Below, one piece after another: positions 1-7,797 of a stretch of DNA of 64,000 nt. The DNA is from Paenibacillus arenilitoris (lineage in GTDB: Bacteria; Bacillota; Bacilli; Paenibacillales; Paenibacillaceae), in NCBI RefSeq assembly GCF_014705655.1, contig NZ_JACXIY010000020.1, positions 62,001 through 126,000 on the forward strand, given 5' to 3'. Below the pieces are notes generated by a model. It was not told the DNA's origin. It saw nothing but the letters and a program-made list of their open reading frames with translations, and searched no databases. How positions within the stretch are numbered: position 1 is the first letter of the stretch; the number at the start of each line of letters is the position of its first letter. The translations under genes and the position numbers were made by a program.

Positions 1-139
1 TCCAGTACGTCGCCGCGGCGGTAAGCCAAACAAGAAATACAGCAGTTAACCAAACTTTCGAAGGCCAAATCAGTACCGCGGCGCCTGGCAGCAAAACGGT
101 GGCCGCCGCATAGTACTTTGCCACAGATAAGCGTCCCAT
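1..139 (-). CDS. spo0B: Spo0B-like sporulation phosphotransferase, N-terminal part (cut by window edge)
   Basis: Only the first 46 codons are present. The frame opens at an ATG (139..137) that follows an in-frame TAA. The visible peptide starts MGRLSVAKYYAAATVLLPGA and is strongly hydrophobic, as expected for one or two membrane helices. The gene lies directly downstream of rpmA in the order rplU-prp-rpmA-X. In Bacilli X is spo0B, the Spo0F-to-Spo0A phosphotransferase, followed by obg. Bacillus Spo0B is soluble, and my recollection is that Paenibacillaceae homologues carry an N-terminal membrane hairpin. No catalytic histidine region is visible, so the identity rests on position and the hydrophobic start. 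A different small membrane protein is possible. Confidence 0.5.
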   Translation of the reverse strand, partial: MGRLSVAKYYAAATVLLPGAAVLIWPSKVWLTAVFLVWLTAAATYW

Positions 140-220
140 TGATTAAACCTACTTTCGTCGTATTTCCTAGCTTATCCAGTATATCATGCGTCCGTCGCCC
201 GGTCATCAGCGCCGAAATAA

Positions 221-256
221 AAAAAACCGGCCTTGCGATGCAGGCCGGAATTTTTA
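221..256 (-). terminator. Rho-independent terminator after rpmA
   Basis: A perfect 7-bp stem (CCGGCCT at 227-233, AGGCCGG at 242-248) with an 8-nt loop is followed on the minus strand by a run of eight T. It sits a few bases beyond the rpmA stop, so it closes the rplU-prp-rpmA transcript before the spo0B-like gene. Confidence 0.85.
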
Positions 257-262
257 TTGAAA

Positions 263-574
263 TTAAGCTTCTACTGCTGCGGCTACCGGTGCCAGATCAA
301 CAGGGTATACGCTCACTTTTTTGCGATCGCGTCCCCAACGTTCGAACTTCACTACGCCTTCTACCTTCGCATAAAGCGTATCGTCTTTGCCGATGCCTAC
401 GTTCGTACCCGGGTGGATCTTCGTTCCGCGTTGACGGAACAAAATGCTTCCCGCCGTAACGACTTGGCCGTCGGCGCGCTTAGCGCCGAGGCGCTTCGAT
501 TGCGAATCGCGTCCGTTCTTCGTGGAACCTACGCCCTTCTTCGAAGCGAATAGCTGAAGATTCAGTTTCAACAT
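263..574 (-). CDS. rpmA: 50S ribosomal protein L27 with Prp-cleaved N-terminal extension
   Basis: The 103-residue protein has the L27 signature SKKGVGSTKNGRDSQSKRLG near its start. L27 reaches toward the peptidyl-transferase centre of the large subunit. It begins with the Firmicute-specific extension MLKLNLQLFA before SKKG, which in Staphylococcus aureus is removed by the cysteine protease Prp (between the last aromatic/hydrophobic residue and Ala-Ser-Lys-Lys-Gly). The protease gene is directly upstream, as usual. A GGAGG-type ribosome-binding site precedes the ATG. Family assignment is certain; the exact cleavage bond is inferred from the S. aureus motif. Confidence 0.98.
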   Translation of the reverse strand: MLKLNLQLFASKKGVGSTKNGRDSQSKRLGAKRADGQVVTAGSILFRQRGTKIHPGTNVGIGKDDTLYAKVEGVVKFERWGRDRKKVSVYPVDLAPVAAAVEA

Positions 575-627
575 CGTGTGTCCCTCCTTTATTCAAAAGG
601 TTTCTGAAGCTAACGGGCTTCGCAAGA

Positions 628-966
628 TTAATCCCGCGAAAGCTCATGAATTACGACATGCTTGCCGTAAGATTTGACAATGGTTTCGAGCATAACGACC
701 ATCGACTCCAGCAGCAGCTGCATCCTTCCGTCCGCGGCTTCGTCGGCAAGCTCCGGAATATCCGACGCGAGCCACCCGTTCTTCACCGTGTACGGAAGTT
801 CTTCTCCTGCCAAAGCTTCGATTGCATTGACGGTGCCGACCGATACGGCCGACACGCCCGCGCACACGATATCTTTGCCGGGCTTCGCATATTTGGCATG
901 TCCTTCGACAGCGAAAGATACGATCCGTCTGTCAGCGGCTCGCCGCACGATCGTAACGGTAATCAT
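628..966 (-). CDS. prp: Ribosomal-processing cysteine protease Prp (YsxB family)
   Basis: The 112-residue protein belongs to the family that trims the N-terminal extension of L27. The catalytic dyad is visible: His23 in EGHAKYA and Cys35 in DIVCAGVSAVS, matching His22 and Cys34 of the S. aureus enzyme. It lies between rplU (12 bp away) and rpmA, the standard rplU-prp-rpmA operon order, so enzyme and substrate are co-transcribed. Length is normal for the family, and nothing is truncated. Confidence 0.95.
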   Translation of the reverse strand: MITVTIVRRAADRRIVSFAVEGHAKYAKPGKDIVCAGVSAVSVGTVNAIEALAGEELPYTVKNGWLASDIPELADEAADGRMQLLLESMVVMLETIVKSYGKHVVIHELSRD

Positions 967-978
967 CGGAAATGCCTC

Positions 979-1290
979 TTACGCTTGGATTTTCTCGATC
1001 GTTACTTTCGTGAACGGTTGACGATGACCTTGCTTGCGACGGTAGTTCTTTTTGGCTTTGTATTTGTAAACGATGATCTTCTGGCCTTTGCCTTGCTTCT
1101 CGACTTTGCCGGATACCGACGCGCCGGATACGACCGGAGCTCCGGTTACCAGACCTTCGCCTTTCGATACGGCCAAGACACGATCAAATGTTACGCTATC
1201 GCCTGCGTTTGCGTCCAGCTTCTCGATGTAGATCACATCGCCTTCCTGAACCTTGTACTGCTTACCGCCAGTTTCAATAATTGCGAACAT
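979..1290 (-). CDS. rplU: 50S ribosomal protein L21
   Basis: The 103-residue protein begins MFAIIETGGKQYKVQEGD, the classic L21 start, and ends in the basic KKNYRRKQGHRQPFT segment that contacts 23S rRNA. An excellent ribosome-binding site (AAGGAGGTG, 8 nt before the ATG) fixes the start at 1290. The same frame stays open to 1419, but that extension reads through the untranslated leader and does not resemble L21. First gene of the rplU-prp-rpmA operon, behind a sigma-A type promoter and a structured leader. Confidence 0.98.
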   Translation of the reverse strand: MFAIIETGGKQYKVQEGDVIYIEKLDANAGDSVTFDRVLAVSKGEGLVTGAPVVSGASVSGKVEKQGKGQKIIVYKYKAKKNYRRKQGHRQPFTKVTIEKIQA

Positions 1291-1420
1291 GTTGGTGCAC
1301 CTCCTTATTCTCGAAGACTCGCCTAATCCAGGTGGCATGCCGCCGAAGCCGCCTGCGCTTGCTAACCCGATCGGAGCGGTACTTGTATGGCTCGTTCCAC
1401 AGGGGTACGAGACAGACACC
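1291..1420 (-). promoter_or_regulatory. rplU 5' leader, candidate L21 leader RNA
   Basis: About 130 nt separate a good promoter from the rplU start codon. The transcript would contain self-complementary GC-rich segments (for example GTACCGCTCCGATCGGGTTAG and the paired GGCGGCTTCGGCGGC / GCCACC blocks). Firmicutes carry a conserved L21 leader RNA at this place. I assign it by position and evident structure; I could not run a covariance model. Confidence 0.5.
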
Positions 1421-1425
1421 TGACT

Positions 1426-1454
1426 AGTTTATCACATAAGGGTGCTTATTTCAA
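1426..1454 (-). promoter_or_regulatory. Sigma-A promoter for rplU-prp-rpmA
   Basis: On the minus strand a -35 box TTGAAA (1454-1449) and a -10 box TAAACT (1431-1426) are separated by exactly 17 nt. It lies just past the rng stop and would give a leader of about 130 nt. Confidence 0.65.
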
Positions 1455-1477
1455 CATGAATTCTTCTTGCAACACAA

Positions 1478-2725
1478 CTATTTGTTCGCGGTCTCACGCC
1501 TGCTTGCCGCGCCGCAGCTCGCGCACCGTCCGGTCAGCTGCATCGCCGCATTCTCCCGCGCTTTCTTGCGCGTCATTTCGAGCAGCCCGAGCCTCGTCCA
1601 GCCGAGCACCGTCGTTTTGGTCCGATCGTCACGCGCCTTCTCGTTCATCCGCTGCATGACCCGTTCGCGATGCTGTTCATGCTGCATATCGATGAAATCG
1701 ACGATAATGATCCCTCCGACGTCCCTGATCCGCAGCAGCCGGGCGATTTCGTCGGCGGCTTCCATATTCGTGCGAAAGACCGTGTCCTCAAGATCGTGGC
1801 TTCCCGTAAACTTGCCGGTATTGACGTCGACAACCGTCAGCGCCTCCGTCTCTTCCCACACCAAGTGGCCCCCGCTCGGCAGTGAAATTCGGCGCTCGAA
1901 CGCCTTCTCCACCTGCATGCCGACGCGAAACCAGTCGAACAAGGCTTGTCCGTTTCTCGGCTCGTACAGCTTCAGCCTGCCTTGCAGCCCCGGCGTCATC
2001 TCTTGCAGCAGCTCGGCCGCCTCGTCCAGGCTCGCCGCGTCGTCGATCCATATTTCGTCCATGTCCGTCTTCAGCGTATCGCGGAAGACGCGGCGCATCA
2101 GTCCCGCTTCCTTATGCAGCTCGGAGGGGGCCGGCAATCGCTCCCCGCGATCGGCAATGGCATGCCAGAGCGCCCGGGCGCGGGTGACGTCCGAATGGAG
2201 CGACTGCTCGCTCTCGCCTTCGGCGGCCGTCCGCATGATGATGCCCTCTTCCTTCTCGCGAAGCTTCTCTCCGATCGAACGCAGCCTCCCGCGTTCGCTT
2301 TCCGGACCGATTTTCTTCGACACGCCTACATAATCGGCATTCGGCATGTAGACGAGCCAGCGTCCCGGCAGCGTGAAGTGCGTCGTGACCCGCGCGCCCT
2401 TGCCGCCGATCGGCTCCTTCATGATTTGCACAAGCAGCTCCTGTCCCGGGTTGACGAGTTCCTTGATCGAGGGCTTGCGCTTCGGCTGCTTCTCCAAATG
2501 GGGGTGCAGCAGCTCGTCTATATACAAAAAAGCGTTCTTGGCCAATCCGATATCGACGAAAGCGGCCTGCATGCCCGGCAGCACGTTAACGACGCGGCCT
2601 TTGTAGACGTTGCCGACCAAGCCGCTCCCCTTGGACTTCTCCAGGAAAAATTCGACCAGGCGGCCATTCTCCAGCAAGGCGGCTTGCAGCATTTCTCCAT
2701 GTACGTGCATCAACATTTGCTTCAT
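1478..2725 (-). CDS. rng: Ribonuclease E/G family endoribonuclease (RNase G-like)
   Basis: The protein of about 415 residues has an S1-like RNA-binding region near the N-terminus (GNVYKGRVVNVLPGMQAAFVD), then the RNase E/G catalytic domain. The Mg-binding aspartates are in ALTVVDVNTGKFTG and GIIIVDFIDM, and a Zn-link CxxC motif (CASC) lies near the C-terminus. RNase E/G enzymes cleave AU-rich single-stranded RNA and mature rRNA. I chose the ATG at 2725 because GGCGGGTGA lies at good distance; a GTG four codons upstream (2737) is the alternative. It lies between spoIVFB and the rplU operon, as in other Paenibacillaceae. Confidence 0.93.
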   Translation of the reverse strand: MKQMLMHVHGEMLQAALLENGRLVEFFLEKSKGSGLVGNVYKGRVVNVLPGMQAAFVDIGLAKNAFLYIDELLHPHLEKQPKRKPSIKELVNPGQELLVQIMKEPIGGKGARVTTHFTLPGRWLVYMPNADYVGVSKKIGPESERGRLRSIGEKLREKEEGIIMRTAAEGESEQSLHSDVTRARALWHAIADRGERLPAPSELHKEAGLMRRVFRDTLKTDMDEIWIDDAASLDEAAELLQEMTPGLQGRLKLYEPRNGQALFDWFRVGMQVEKAFERRISLPSGGHLVWEETEALTVVDVNTGKFTGSHDLEDTVFRTNMEAADEIARLLRIRDVGGIIIVDFIDMQHEQHRERVMQRMNEKARDDRTKTTVLGWTRLGLLEMTRKKARENAAMQLTGRCASCGAASRRETANK

Positions 2726-2763
2726 CCAGACGTTCACCCGCCAGTTTATGCTTTTCGTCTATT

Positions 2764-3645
2764 TTAACTGAAAAGCTCCGATACTGCACGGGCCGGATTG
2801 CGTTCGGACAAACACCCCTCGACGATTCTCTGTTCGGGCACGACTTTCACTTCCTTGCTGCCGGGCTCCACCATATAGATCAGGTGATAGCGCTCCCTGC
2901 TGAACAGTCTTGCGACGGAAATGATCGACTGCCTGCCGCTGACGATGAGGGGACTGGCCGTCTGGCCGAGCGCCAGCGCCTTCATCGCGATGCGGCCGCG
3001 GTGCATGAGGAATCGGTAGAATAGGAAGGGGACGTTGCGATAGTAGGTCCAGTTCGTAAGCAGCAAAAATACGCCGACGATGAGCAGATTCAGCTGAATG
3101 CCTTCACGACCGGTCAAGTACGGCAGCAGGGCGCCCGCAATCATCAGTACGCTGAACAACAGGCTGATGCGCGCGGTCCAGATCAGCACTTTATAGTAAT
3201 TGAACGCATAGCTGAGCGCGGCCTGCAGCAGCTTGCCCCCGTCGAGCGGATGAATCGGAAGCAGGTTGAACAGGCCGATCATGACGTTCGCCTGCCAGAC
3301 GTACGCCGCCCACTCCGGGTCCCAGAAGCCAAGCTTGCCGCAGGCCCAGGCCGCCAGCCCCATCCATACGTTTTGCAGCGGTCCTGCGATTGCGACCAGC
3401 GCGTCCTCCTTCGCCGGCACGCCTCCCGCTTCTTCCACCTCCGCCACCCCGCCGAACGGCAGCAGCTTCACCTCGCGGACGGTCCAGCCGAAGCTCTTCG
3501 CCACGAACACATGGCCAAGCTCGTGAACAAGAACGATGACGAACAGCGTGAACAGCTCCACGAAATAGCCCGTGACGACCGACCCGAGCATGACGATGAC
3601 GAACAGCGGATGGAACGACCATGCGGTGCCCTTCCATTTAATCAA
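2764..3645 (-). CDS. spoIVFB: SpoIVFB, intramembrane site-2 metalloprotease (pro-sigma-K processing)
   Basis: The 293-residue polytopic protein carries the S2P zinc motif HELGH (residues about 42-46) and the second metal-ligand motif NLLPIHPLDGGK. In Bacillus this enzyme cleaves pro-sigma-K in the outer forespore membrane. The C-terminal 65 residues resemble the CBS-like domain of SpoIVFB. It starts with TTG at 3645 inside the last codons of spoIVFA, an 8-bp overlap implying translational coupling with its inhibitor. The TTG is inferred, because no ATG occurs before the first membrane helix. Confidence 0.93.
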   Translation of the reverse strand: MIKWKGTAWSFHPLFVIVMLGSVVTGYFVELFTLFVIVLVHELGHVFVAKSFGWTVREVKLLPFGGVAEVEEAGGVPAKEDALVAIAGPLQNVWMGLAAWACGKLGFWDPEWAAYVWQANVMIGLFNLLPIHPLDGGKLLQAALSYAFNYYKVLIWTARISLLFSVLMIAGALLPYLTGREGIQLNLLIVGVFLLLTNWTYYRNVPFLFYRFLMHRGRIAMKALALGQTASPLIVSGRQSIISVARLFSRERYHLIYMVEPGSKEVKVVPEQRIVEGCLSERNPARAVSELFS

Positions 3646-4438
3646 GCGGTATCACGCCCGCCGGATCGATATATTTGTCATTCTGCTTCACGGCAAAATA
3701 AAGCAGGCTCGGCTCCGCCCCATCCGCCTTCGGCAGCCGGCCGATCGGATCGCCCGCCTCCACCCAGTCGTTCTCCTGCACTTCGGTCTGCGCGAGCTTG
3801 CCGTACACCGTCACCCGCCCGTTCGCATGCTGAACGACGACCGTCGAGCCGCCGTTCGCCTGTTCGGAGAGGACGAGCACCCGCCCGGTTTCGACGGCTA
3901 CGACCTCCGCCTCCGAAGCGCCCGCAAGCTCGACGCCGTCGAGCAGCTCGGCGAAGGTCCGCACCAACACGCCGTTCGCCAGCGGCGCGACGACAGGCAG
4001 CTTCACCGTTCCGTCCGCCCCGACCGCGGGTCCCGGATCGTTCCGGAAGATCGGAATAAACGACGGAGCGCCAGCGAAATGATCCTTATACCACGCCGCC
4101 GCGGCGGCGAAATCGATCTCGTCTTCGAGCGCCTGCGTCACGATCGCCCGTCCTTGCATCGCCCATTCCGAATCTTGGCGGAACATGGCCCATATCCCGG
4201 CAAACAGCAGCGAGGCAATGGCCAGCTTCCATAGAAACTGGTTTCGGAACGAATGCTTGCTCCTTTTGACGACCGGAGGGGAATGCCCCGCCTCGCCTTG
4301 ACCCTTCACGAAGCTGCTTTTGCGGAAAGCATCGTGCGCTTCGTCCCACCGCGCCCACGGGTTCGGATTCGCCTTCCACGCGTCTTCGGGATCAAGCTCG
4401 TCCTCTCTGTGCCGATTCATTTCGTTTCGGTTATGCAT
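3638..4438 (-). CDS. spoIVFA: SpoIVFA, LytM/M23-domain regulator of SpoIVFB
   Basis: The 266-residue protein has a charged cytoplasmic N-terminus, one membrane helix (about residues 69-87, LWKLAIASLLFAGIWAMF) and a C-terminal M23/LytM-like domain (GSTVVVQHANGRVTVYGKLA, then AGDPIGRL). In Bacillus SpoIVFA anchors and inhibits SpoIVFB and is cut by SpoIVB and CtpB to release sigma-K processing. Overlap with spoIVFB supports the two-gene unit. LytM domains of this family usually lack complete metal ligands, and I see no HxH motif here, which fits a structural role. Confidence 0.9.
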   Translation of the reverse strand: MHNRNEMNRHREDELDPEDAWKANPNPWARWDEAHDAFRKSSFVKGQGEAGHSPPVVKRSKHSFRNQFLWKLAIASLLFAGIWAMFRQDSEWAMQGRAIVTQALEDEIDFAAAAAWYKDHFAGAPSFIPIFRNDPGPAVGADGTVKLPVVAPLANGVLVRTFAELLDGVELAGASEAEVVAVETGRVLVLSEQANGGSTVVVQHANGRVTVYGKLAQTEVQENDWVEAGDPIGRLPKADGAEPSLLYFAVKQNDKYIDPAGVIPLD

Positions 4439-4468
4439 CCTCTACGCCTCCCCGCGACCTTCGCTGGT

Positions 4469-4499
4469 TTTGACAGCTTGTTCCATTATTTATAACTAT
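4469..4499 (+). promoter_or_regulatory. Plus-strand sigma-A-like promoter facing rodA antisense
   Basis: A perfect -35 box TTGACA (4470-4475) is followed after 17 nt by TAACTA (4493-4498), or after 15 nt by TATAAC. It fires toward the rodA terminator and antisense strand, where no plus-strand gene is expected. It could be a chance match or drive an antisense RNA. Confidence 0.4.
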
Positions 4500-4540
4500 G
4501 AGGGCGGGGAGACAAGTATGCGAAGGAAAGCGGCGGGTAA

Positions 4541-4585
4541 CAAAGAAAAAGCCGCCTCCCCGGACGAAGTCCGCATGGAGGCGGC
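4541..4585 (-). terminator. Terminator after rodA
   Basis: A 9-bp stem GCCGCCTCC (4551-4559) / GGAGGCGGC (4577-4585) is followed on the minus strand by TTTTTCTTTG. It closes the mre-min-rodA transcript before spoIVFA. Confidence 0.85.
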
Positions 4586-4598
4586 TGATCGGCCGGCC

Positions 4599-5741
4599 TT
4601 AATCGGCCAGCTCGTACTTTTCTTGATGCGCTTTGATGCTGAAGATGAGACCGATCGAGAGCATGTTGAGCAGAAGCGACGTTCCGCCGTAGCTGACGAA
4701 CGGCAGGGTGATGCCGGTAATCGGCATAATGCCGATCATCATGCCGATGTTCTGAAACACCTGGAACACGTACATCGATACGATGCCGATGACAATGAAG
4801 GACGCTCTCAGGTCGTAGCATTGGAAAGCGATCACGATCATCCGGTAAATAAGCAGGAAATAGAGCAGCAGCAGCACCGCGGAGCCCTGGAAGCCGAATT
4901 CCTCCCCGATGACGACGAAGATGGAATCGGAATACGCGTACGGGATGAAGCCGCCGTTTTTCATGTCGCCCTGCAGGTAGCCGTCGCCGTTCAGCCCGCC
5001 GGAGCCGATCGCGATTTGCGCGTTTTCCGATTGGTGCAGGGCGTCGGCGGTTGCCTCTTCGGGATTCAGGAACGTATTGATCCGCTCATACCAATGATCC
5101 TTTTTTTGGTCATAAAGATAATCATAGATTTCCTGGTTGAACATGTTGAACAGCGTCACGAACAGGACCAAACACCCGATAACGAGGCCGAGGCCGATCA
5201 ACACGTGCGTATATTTCACATTGCCGATCCAGAGCATGCCGAGCACGATGACCAGATAGATAATGGCATTGCCGAGATCCGGCTGGATCATGACGAGCAT
5301 GAACGGCAGGAACGAAAACGCGAAGATCGGCAGCAAGTCCTGCGAGAACGTCAAGCGGTCCCCTTGCCGGCGCCCCATAATGTAGGCGATACCGATAATG
5401 AGAATGATCTTGACCAACTCGGCCGGCTGGAACGACAGCTCTCCGATTCTGAACCAGCCTCTCGCTCCGTTGATGATCGCGCCGAAGAAGTAGACGAGAA
5501 TGAGCAGCAAGACGCCTATGCCGTAGAGCGCATGCCAGCTCTTCAGGACGATCCGGTAATCGAACAGCGTCACTGCGATCGCGACGAAGAAACCCATGCC
5601 GTAAAAAATCAGCTGTTTCACTTCCGACCCTGCGTACTTGGTCGCGTCCGTGGCGCTGTGAATGGCGACGATGCTTACGGCCATAAGGAATACCAAGATG
5701 ACCAATATTCCCCAGTCCAGTTTTTTTAATTTGTTAAGCAA
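4599..5741 (-). CDS. rodA: RodA/FtsW-family (SEDS) peptidoglycan glycosyltransferase
   Basis: The 380-residue polytopic protein has about ten membrane helices and the SEDS signatures NGARGWFRIG and QPDLGNA, and near the C-terminus MPITGITLPFVSYGGTSLL. SEDS proteins polymerise lipid II with a class B PBP during elongation, division or sporulation. The linked mreBCD-minCD genes make an elongation (RodA) role most likely. It starts 7 bp after minD and is followed by a strong terminator, so it is the last gene of the shape operon. Confidence 0.93.
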   Translation of the reverse strand: MLNKLKKLDWGILVILVFLMAVSIVAIHSATDATKYAGSEVKQLIFYGMGFFVAIAVTLFDYRIVLKSWHALYGIGVLLLILVYFFGAIINGARGWFRIGELSFQPAELVKIILIIGIAYIMGRRQGDRLTFSQDLLPIFAFSFLPFMLVMIQPDLGNAIIYLVIVLGMLWIGNVKYTHVLIGLGLVIGCLVLFVTLFNMFNQEIYDYLYDQKKDHWYERINTFLNPEEATADALHQSENAQIAIGSGGLNGDGYLQGDMKNGGFIPYAYSDSIFVVIGEEFGFQGSAVLLLLYFLLIYRMIVIAFQCYDLRASFIVIGIVSMYVFQVFQNIGMMIGIMPITGITLPFVSYGGTSLLLNMLSIGLIFSIKAHQEKYELAD

Positions 5742-5748
5742 AATGCAA

Positions 5749-6540
5749 TCATCCTATTCCAAGGAACTTGCGGAAGCGCTTGAACGCCCCCGCCTTCTCG
5801 TCGAGCAGCATGAGGGGAACCATGTCCCCGAGGATGCGGCGCGCAATGTTGCGGTAAGCGATCGCGGCGCGCGAGGACGGGTTCATGACCGTCGGCTCGC
5901 CGTTGTTCGCGGCGGAGATGACCTTCTCGTCGTCCGGCACGATGCCGAGCAGATCGACGGCGAGCACTTGGCAAATTTCGTCGATGTCGAGCATTTCGCC
6001 GCTTTTCATCATGCTGTGGCGAATCCGGTTAATGACCAGCTTCGACGGGATCTTCTCCTGCTCCAGCAAGCCGATGACGCGGTCCGCGTCGCGAACGGCC
6101 GCATGCTCCGGCGTCGTGATGACGATCGCCCGGTCCGCGCCGGCGATCGCGTTGCGAAAGCCGTGCTCAATGCCAGCCGGGCAATCGATGATGACGTAAT
6201 CATGCTCCTTCTTCAGCTCTAGAATCATGTCGCGGACCTGCTCGGGCTTCACCGAGTCCTTATCCTTCGTCTGGGCGGCAGGGAGCATGTACAGCTCGTC
6301 GAACCGTTTGTCCTTCACGAGCGCTTGATTTAACCGGCAGCGTCCTTCGGCGACGTCCACCAAATCGTATATAATGCGGTTCTCCAATCCCATGACGACG
6401 TCGAGATTGCGAAGACCGATATCCGTATCCACCATGCATACCTTCTTGCCCAGCAGAGCCAAAGCCGTCCCCAGGTTGGCCGATGTCGTCGTCTTGCCGA
6501 CGCCTCCCTTGCCCGATGTCACAACGATCGCTTCTCCCAT
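5749..6540 (-). CDS. minD: Septum-site determining ATPase MinD
   Basis: The 263-residue ParA/MinD ATPase has the deviant Walker A motif SGKGGVGKTTTSANLG near residue 9, DTDIGLRNLDVVMG, and DCPAGIEHGF. The C-terminal amphipathic helix that inserts in the membrane is visible (GAFKRFRKFLGIG). It acts with MinC to block division at the poles. It is 3 bp after minC and 7 bp before rodA. Confidence 0.97.
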   Translation of the reverse strand: MGEAIVVTSGKGGVGKTTTSANLGTALALLGKKVCMVDTDIGLRNLDVVMGLENRIIYDLVDVAEGRCRLNQALVKDKRFDELYMLPAAQTKDKDSVKPEQVRDMILELKKEHDYVIIDCPAGIEHGFRNAIAGADRAIVITTPEHAAVRDADRVIGLLEQEKIPSKLVINRIRHSMMKSGEMLDIDEICQVLAVDLLGIVPDDEKVISAANNGEPTVMNPSSRAAIAYRNIARRILGDMVPLMLLDEKAGAFKRFRKFLGIG

Positions 6541-6543
6541 TTG

Positions 6544-7206
6544 TTACACCCCTTTAAACATAATCGGATTATGACGTATGCGGAATAATTGCGTCAGCTT
6601 GTCGATCTGCATTCGCCCCTCGCTCAGGAAGGCGAATTCCATGGCCGCGTCTCCGGTCATCCACTCCTCGGGCGGCCTGCTGATGACATCCGCGATGCGA
6701 AGCTGGGTAGGCCGCATGAGAGAAGCCGCGATGATCACGTCGGTCCGCCCGCCCGTGCCCGCATGCGCAACGCCGCGCAGCGACCCGAGTACGTAGATGT
6801 CGCCCGTGCACAACAAGGTACCGCCCGGATTCAAATCCCCGATCAACAATAAATCGCCGTCATGCTCATAGGTTTGGCCGGAGCGCACGATGGAGGTCAG
6901 CACATGCAGCTTCGCGTTATGCCCGCTTGGGGATTCCGCCCGCCCGTCCGATTCTACGGATTGGACCATCAGATTCCCTTGCGCCTTGATCACGTTCTTG
7001 ATCCGATCTTTCTCGTCCTCGCTCGCCTGTCTCGCCCCGAGCTTCACCTGGACGTGCACAAGCGGTCCGGTTAGAAGCTGCTGGTGGGTCTTCTCCAGCT
7101 TATATTGAAGCTCGTCCAACAGCGTCGAGAATTCGCATTTATCGTCGAGAAGGAACACGAGACCTTCCTTAACGCCTTTAATGATGATGTGCTGCTTCTC
7201 GGTCAC
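6544..7206 (-). CDS. minC: Septum-site determining protein MinC
   Basis: The 220-residue FtsZ-assembly inhibitor has an N-terminal MinC_N-type domain and a C-terminal beta-helix domain with the signature GDLNPGGTLLCTGDIYVLGSLRGVAHAG. The C-domain binds MinD. The start codon is GTG with GGGGAGGG about 7 nt upstream. The 66 bp to mreD contain no obvious terminator, so it is probably part of the mreBCD-minCD-rodA operon. Confidence 0.95.
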   Translation of the reverse strand: MTEKQHIIIKGVKEGLVFLLDDKCEFSTLLDELQYKLEKTHQQLLTGPLVHVQVKLGARQASEDEKDRIKNVIKAQGNLMVQSVESDGRAESPSGHNAKLHVLTSIVRSGQTYEHDGDLLLIGDLNPGGTLLCTGDIYVLGSLRGVAHAGTGGRTDVIIAASLMRPTQLRIADVISRPPEEWMTGDAAMEFAFLSEGRMQIDKLTQLFRIRHNPIMFKGV

Positions 7207-7272
7207 GTTCGTCCCTCCCCAACCTATTGAATTCTTGCCGGCCAGCGCGAATTCCTGCCTGCAGCCCTTAAA

Positions 7273-7797
7273 TTATTGTTCTTCATTCTCCGGATTCGCC
7301 TTCACCTGCGCCTCGAACAGCCGTCTCGCCGGCACGTAGCAGACGAGGGCGAACGCCAGCTGCAGGAACAGGCTCGGCAGGATGTAATCGACCAGCGCGA
7401 AAGCGTAAGATTCGCTCGTTATGCGGAATACTTTATAAATGAAAAATATGGCGGTATCGTACAGAATGCAAGCCATTCCGATGACGGAAACGGCCATCAT
7501 CAGCGTAGCCCTCTTCCGCTCGAGCAGAAGGCCCGTAAAGTAGCCGATCAAACCCATGATGAACGCGTGCGCCCCCATCAAATGGCCGAAATAAATGACG
7601 TCCTGCAGCATGCCGAAGCTAACGCCGAGCAGAAGCGCCCGATGCCGGCCGCTGTAAAGGGCGGCGAATAGAACCGCCACGAATATGAAATGCGGTACGA
7701 TGCGGCTGCCGAAGCCAGCCGGAATGAGCCATGGCATGATCGTGCCTTCCAGAATGAACAAAAGAAGCATCAGCCCGATGATTCGGTTCATGCTCAT
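7273..7797 (-). CDS. mreD: Rod shape-determining membrane protein MreD
   Basis: The 174-residue protein is almost wholly hydrophobic, with five or six predicted helices, the usual MreD size. It links the extracellular scaffold MreC to the elongation machinery. It overlaps the end of mreC by 4 bp (ATGA), indicating translational coupling. Sequence conservation in MreD is low, so position strongly supports the call. Confidence 0.92.
   Translation of the reverse strand: MSMNRIIGLMLLLFILEGTIMPWLIPAGFGSRIVPHFIFVAVLFAALYSGRHRALLLGVSFGMLQDVIYFGHLMGAHAFIMGLIGYFTGLLLERKRATLMMAVSVIGMACILYDTAIFFIYKVFRITSESYAFALVDYILPSLFLQLAFALVCYVPARRLFEAQVKANPENEEQ

Noticed and set aside
1291..1419. N-terminal extension of L21
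   Set aside because: L21 proteins start at MFAIIETGGKQ, and a strong ribosome-binding site sits right before it; the extension covers the RNA leader.
4320..5729. 469-codon plus-strand frame opposite rodA
   Set aside because: Low-complexity His/Asp/Glu-rich translation and no domain; only the promoter-like sequence at 4470 was kept as an observation.
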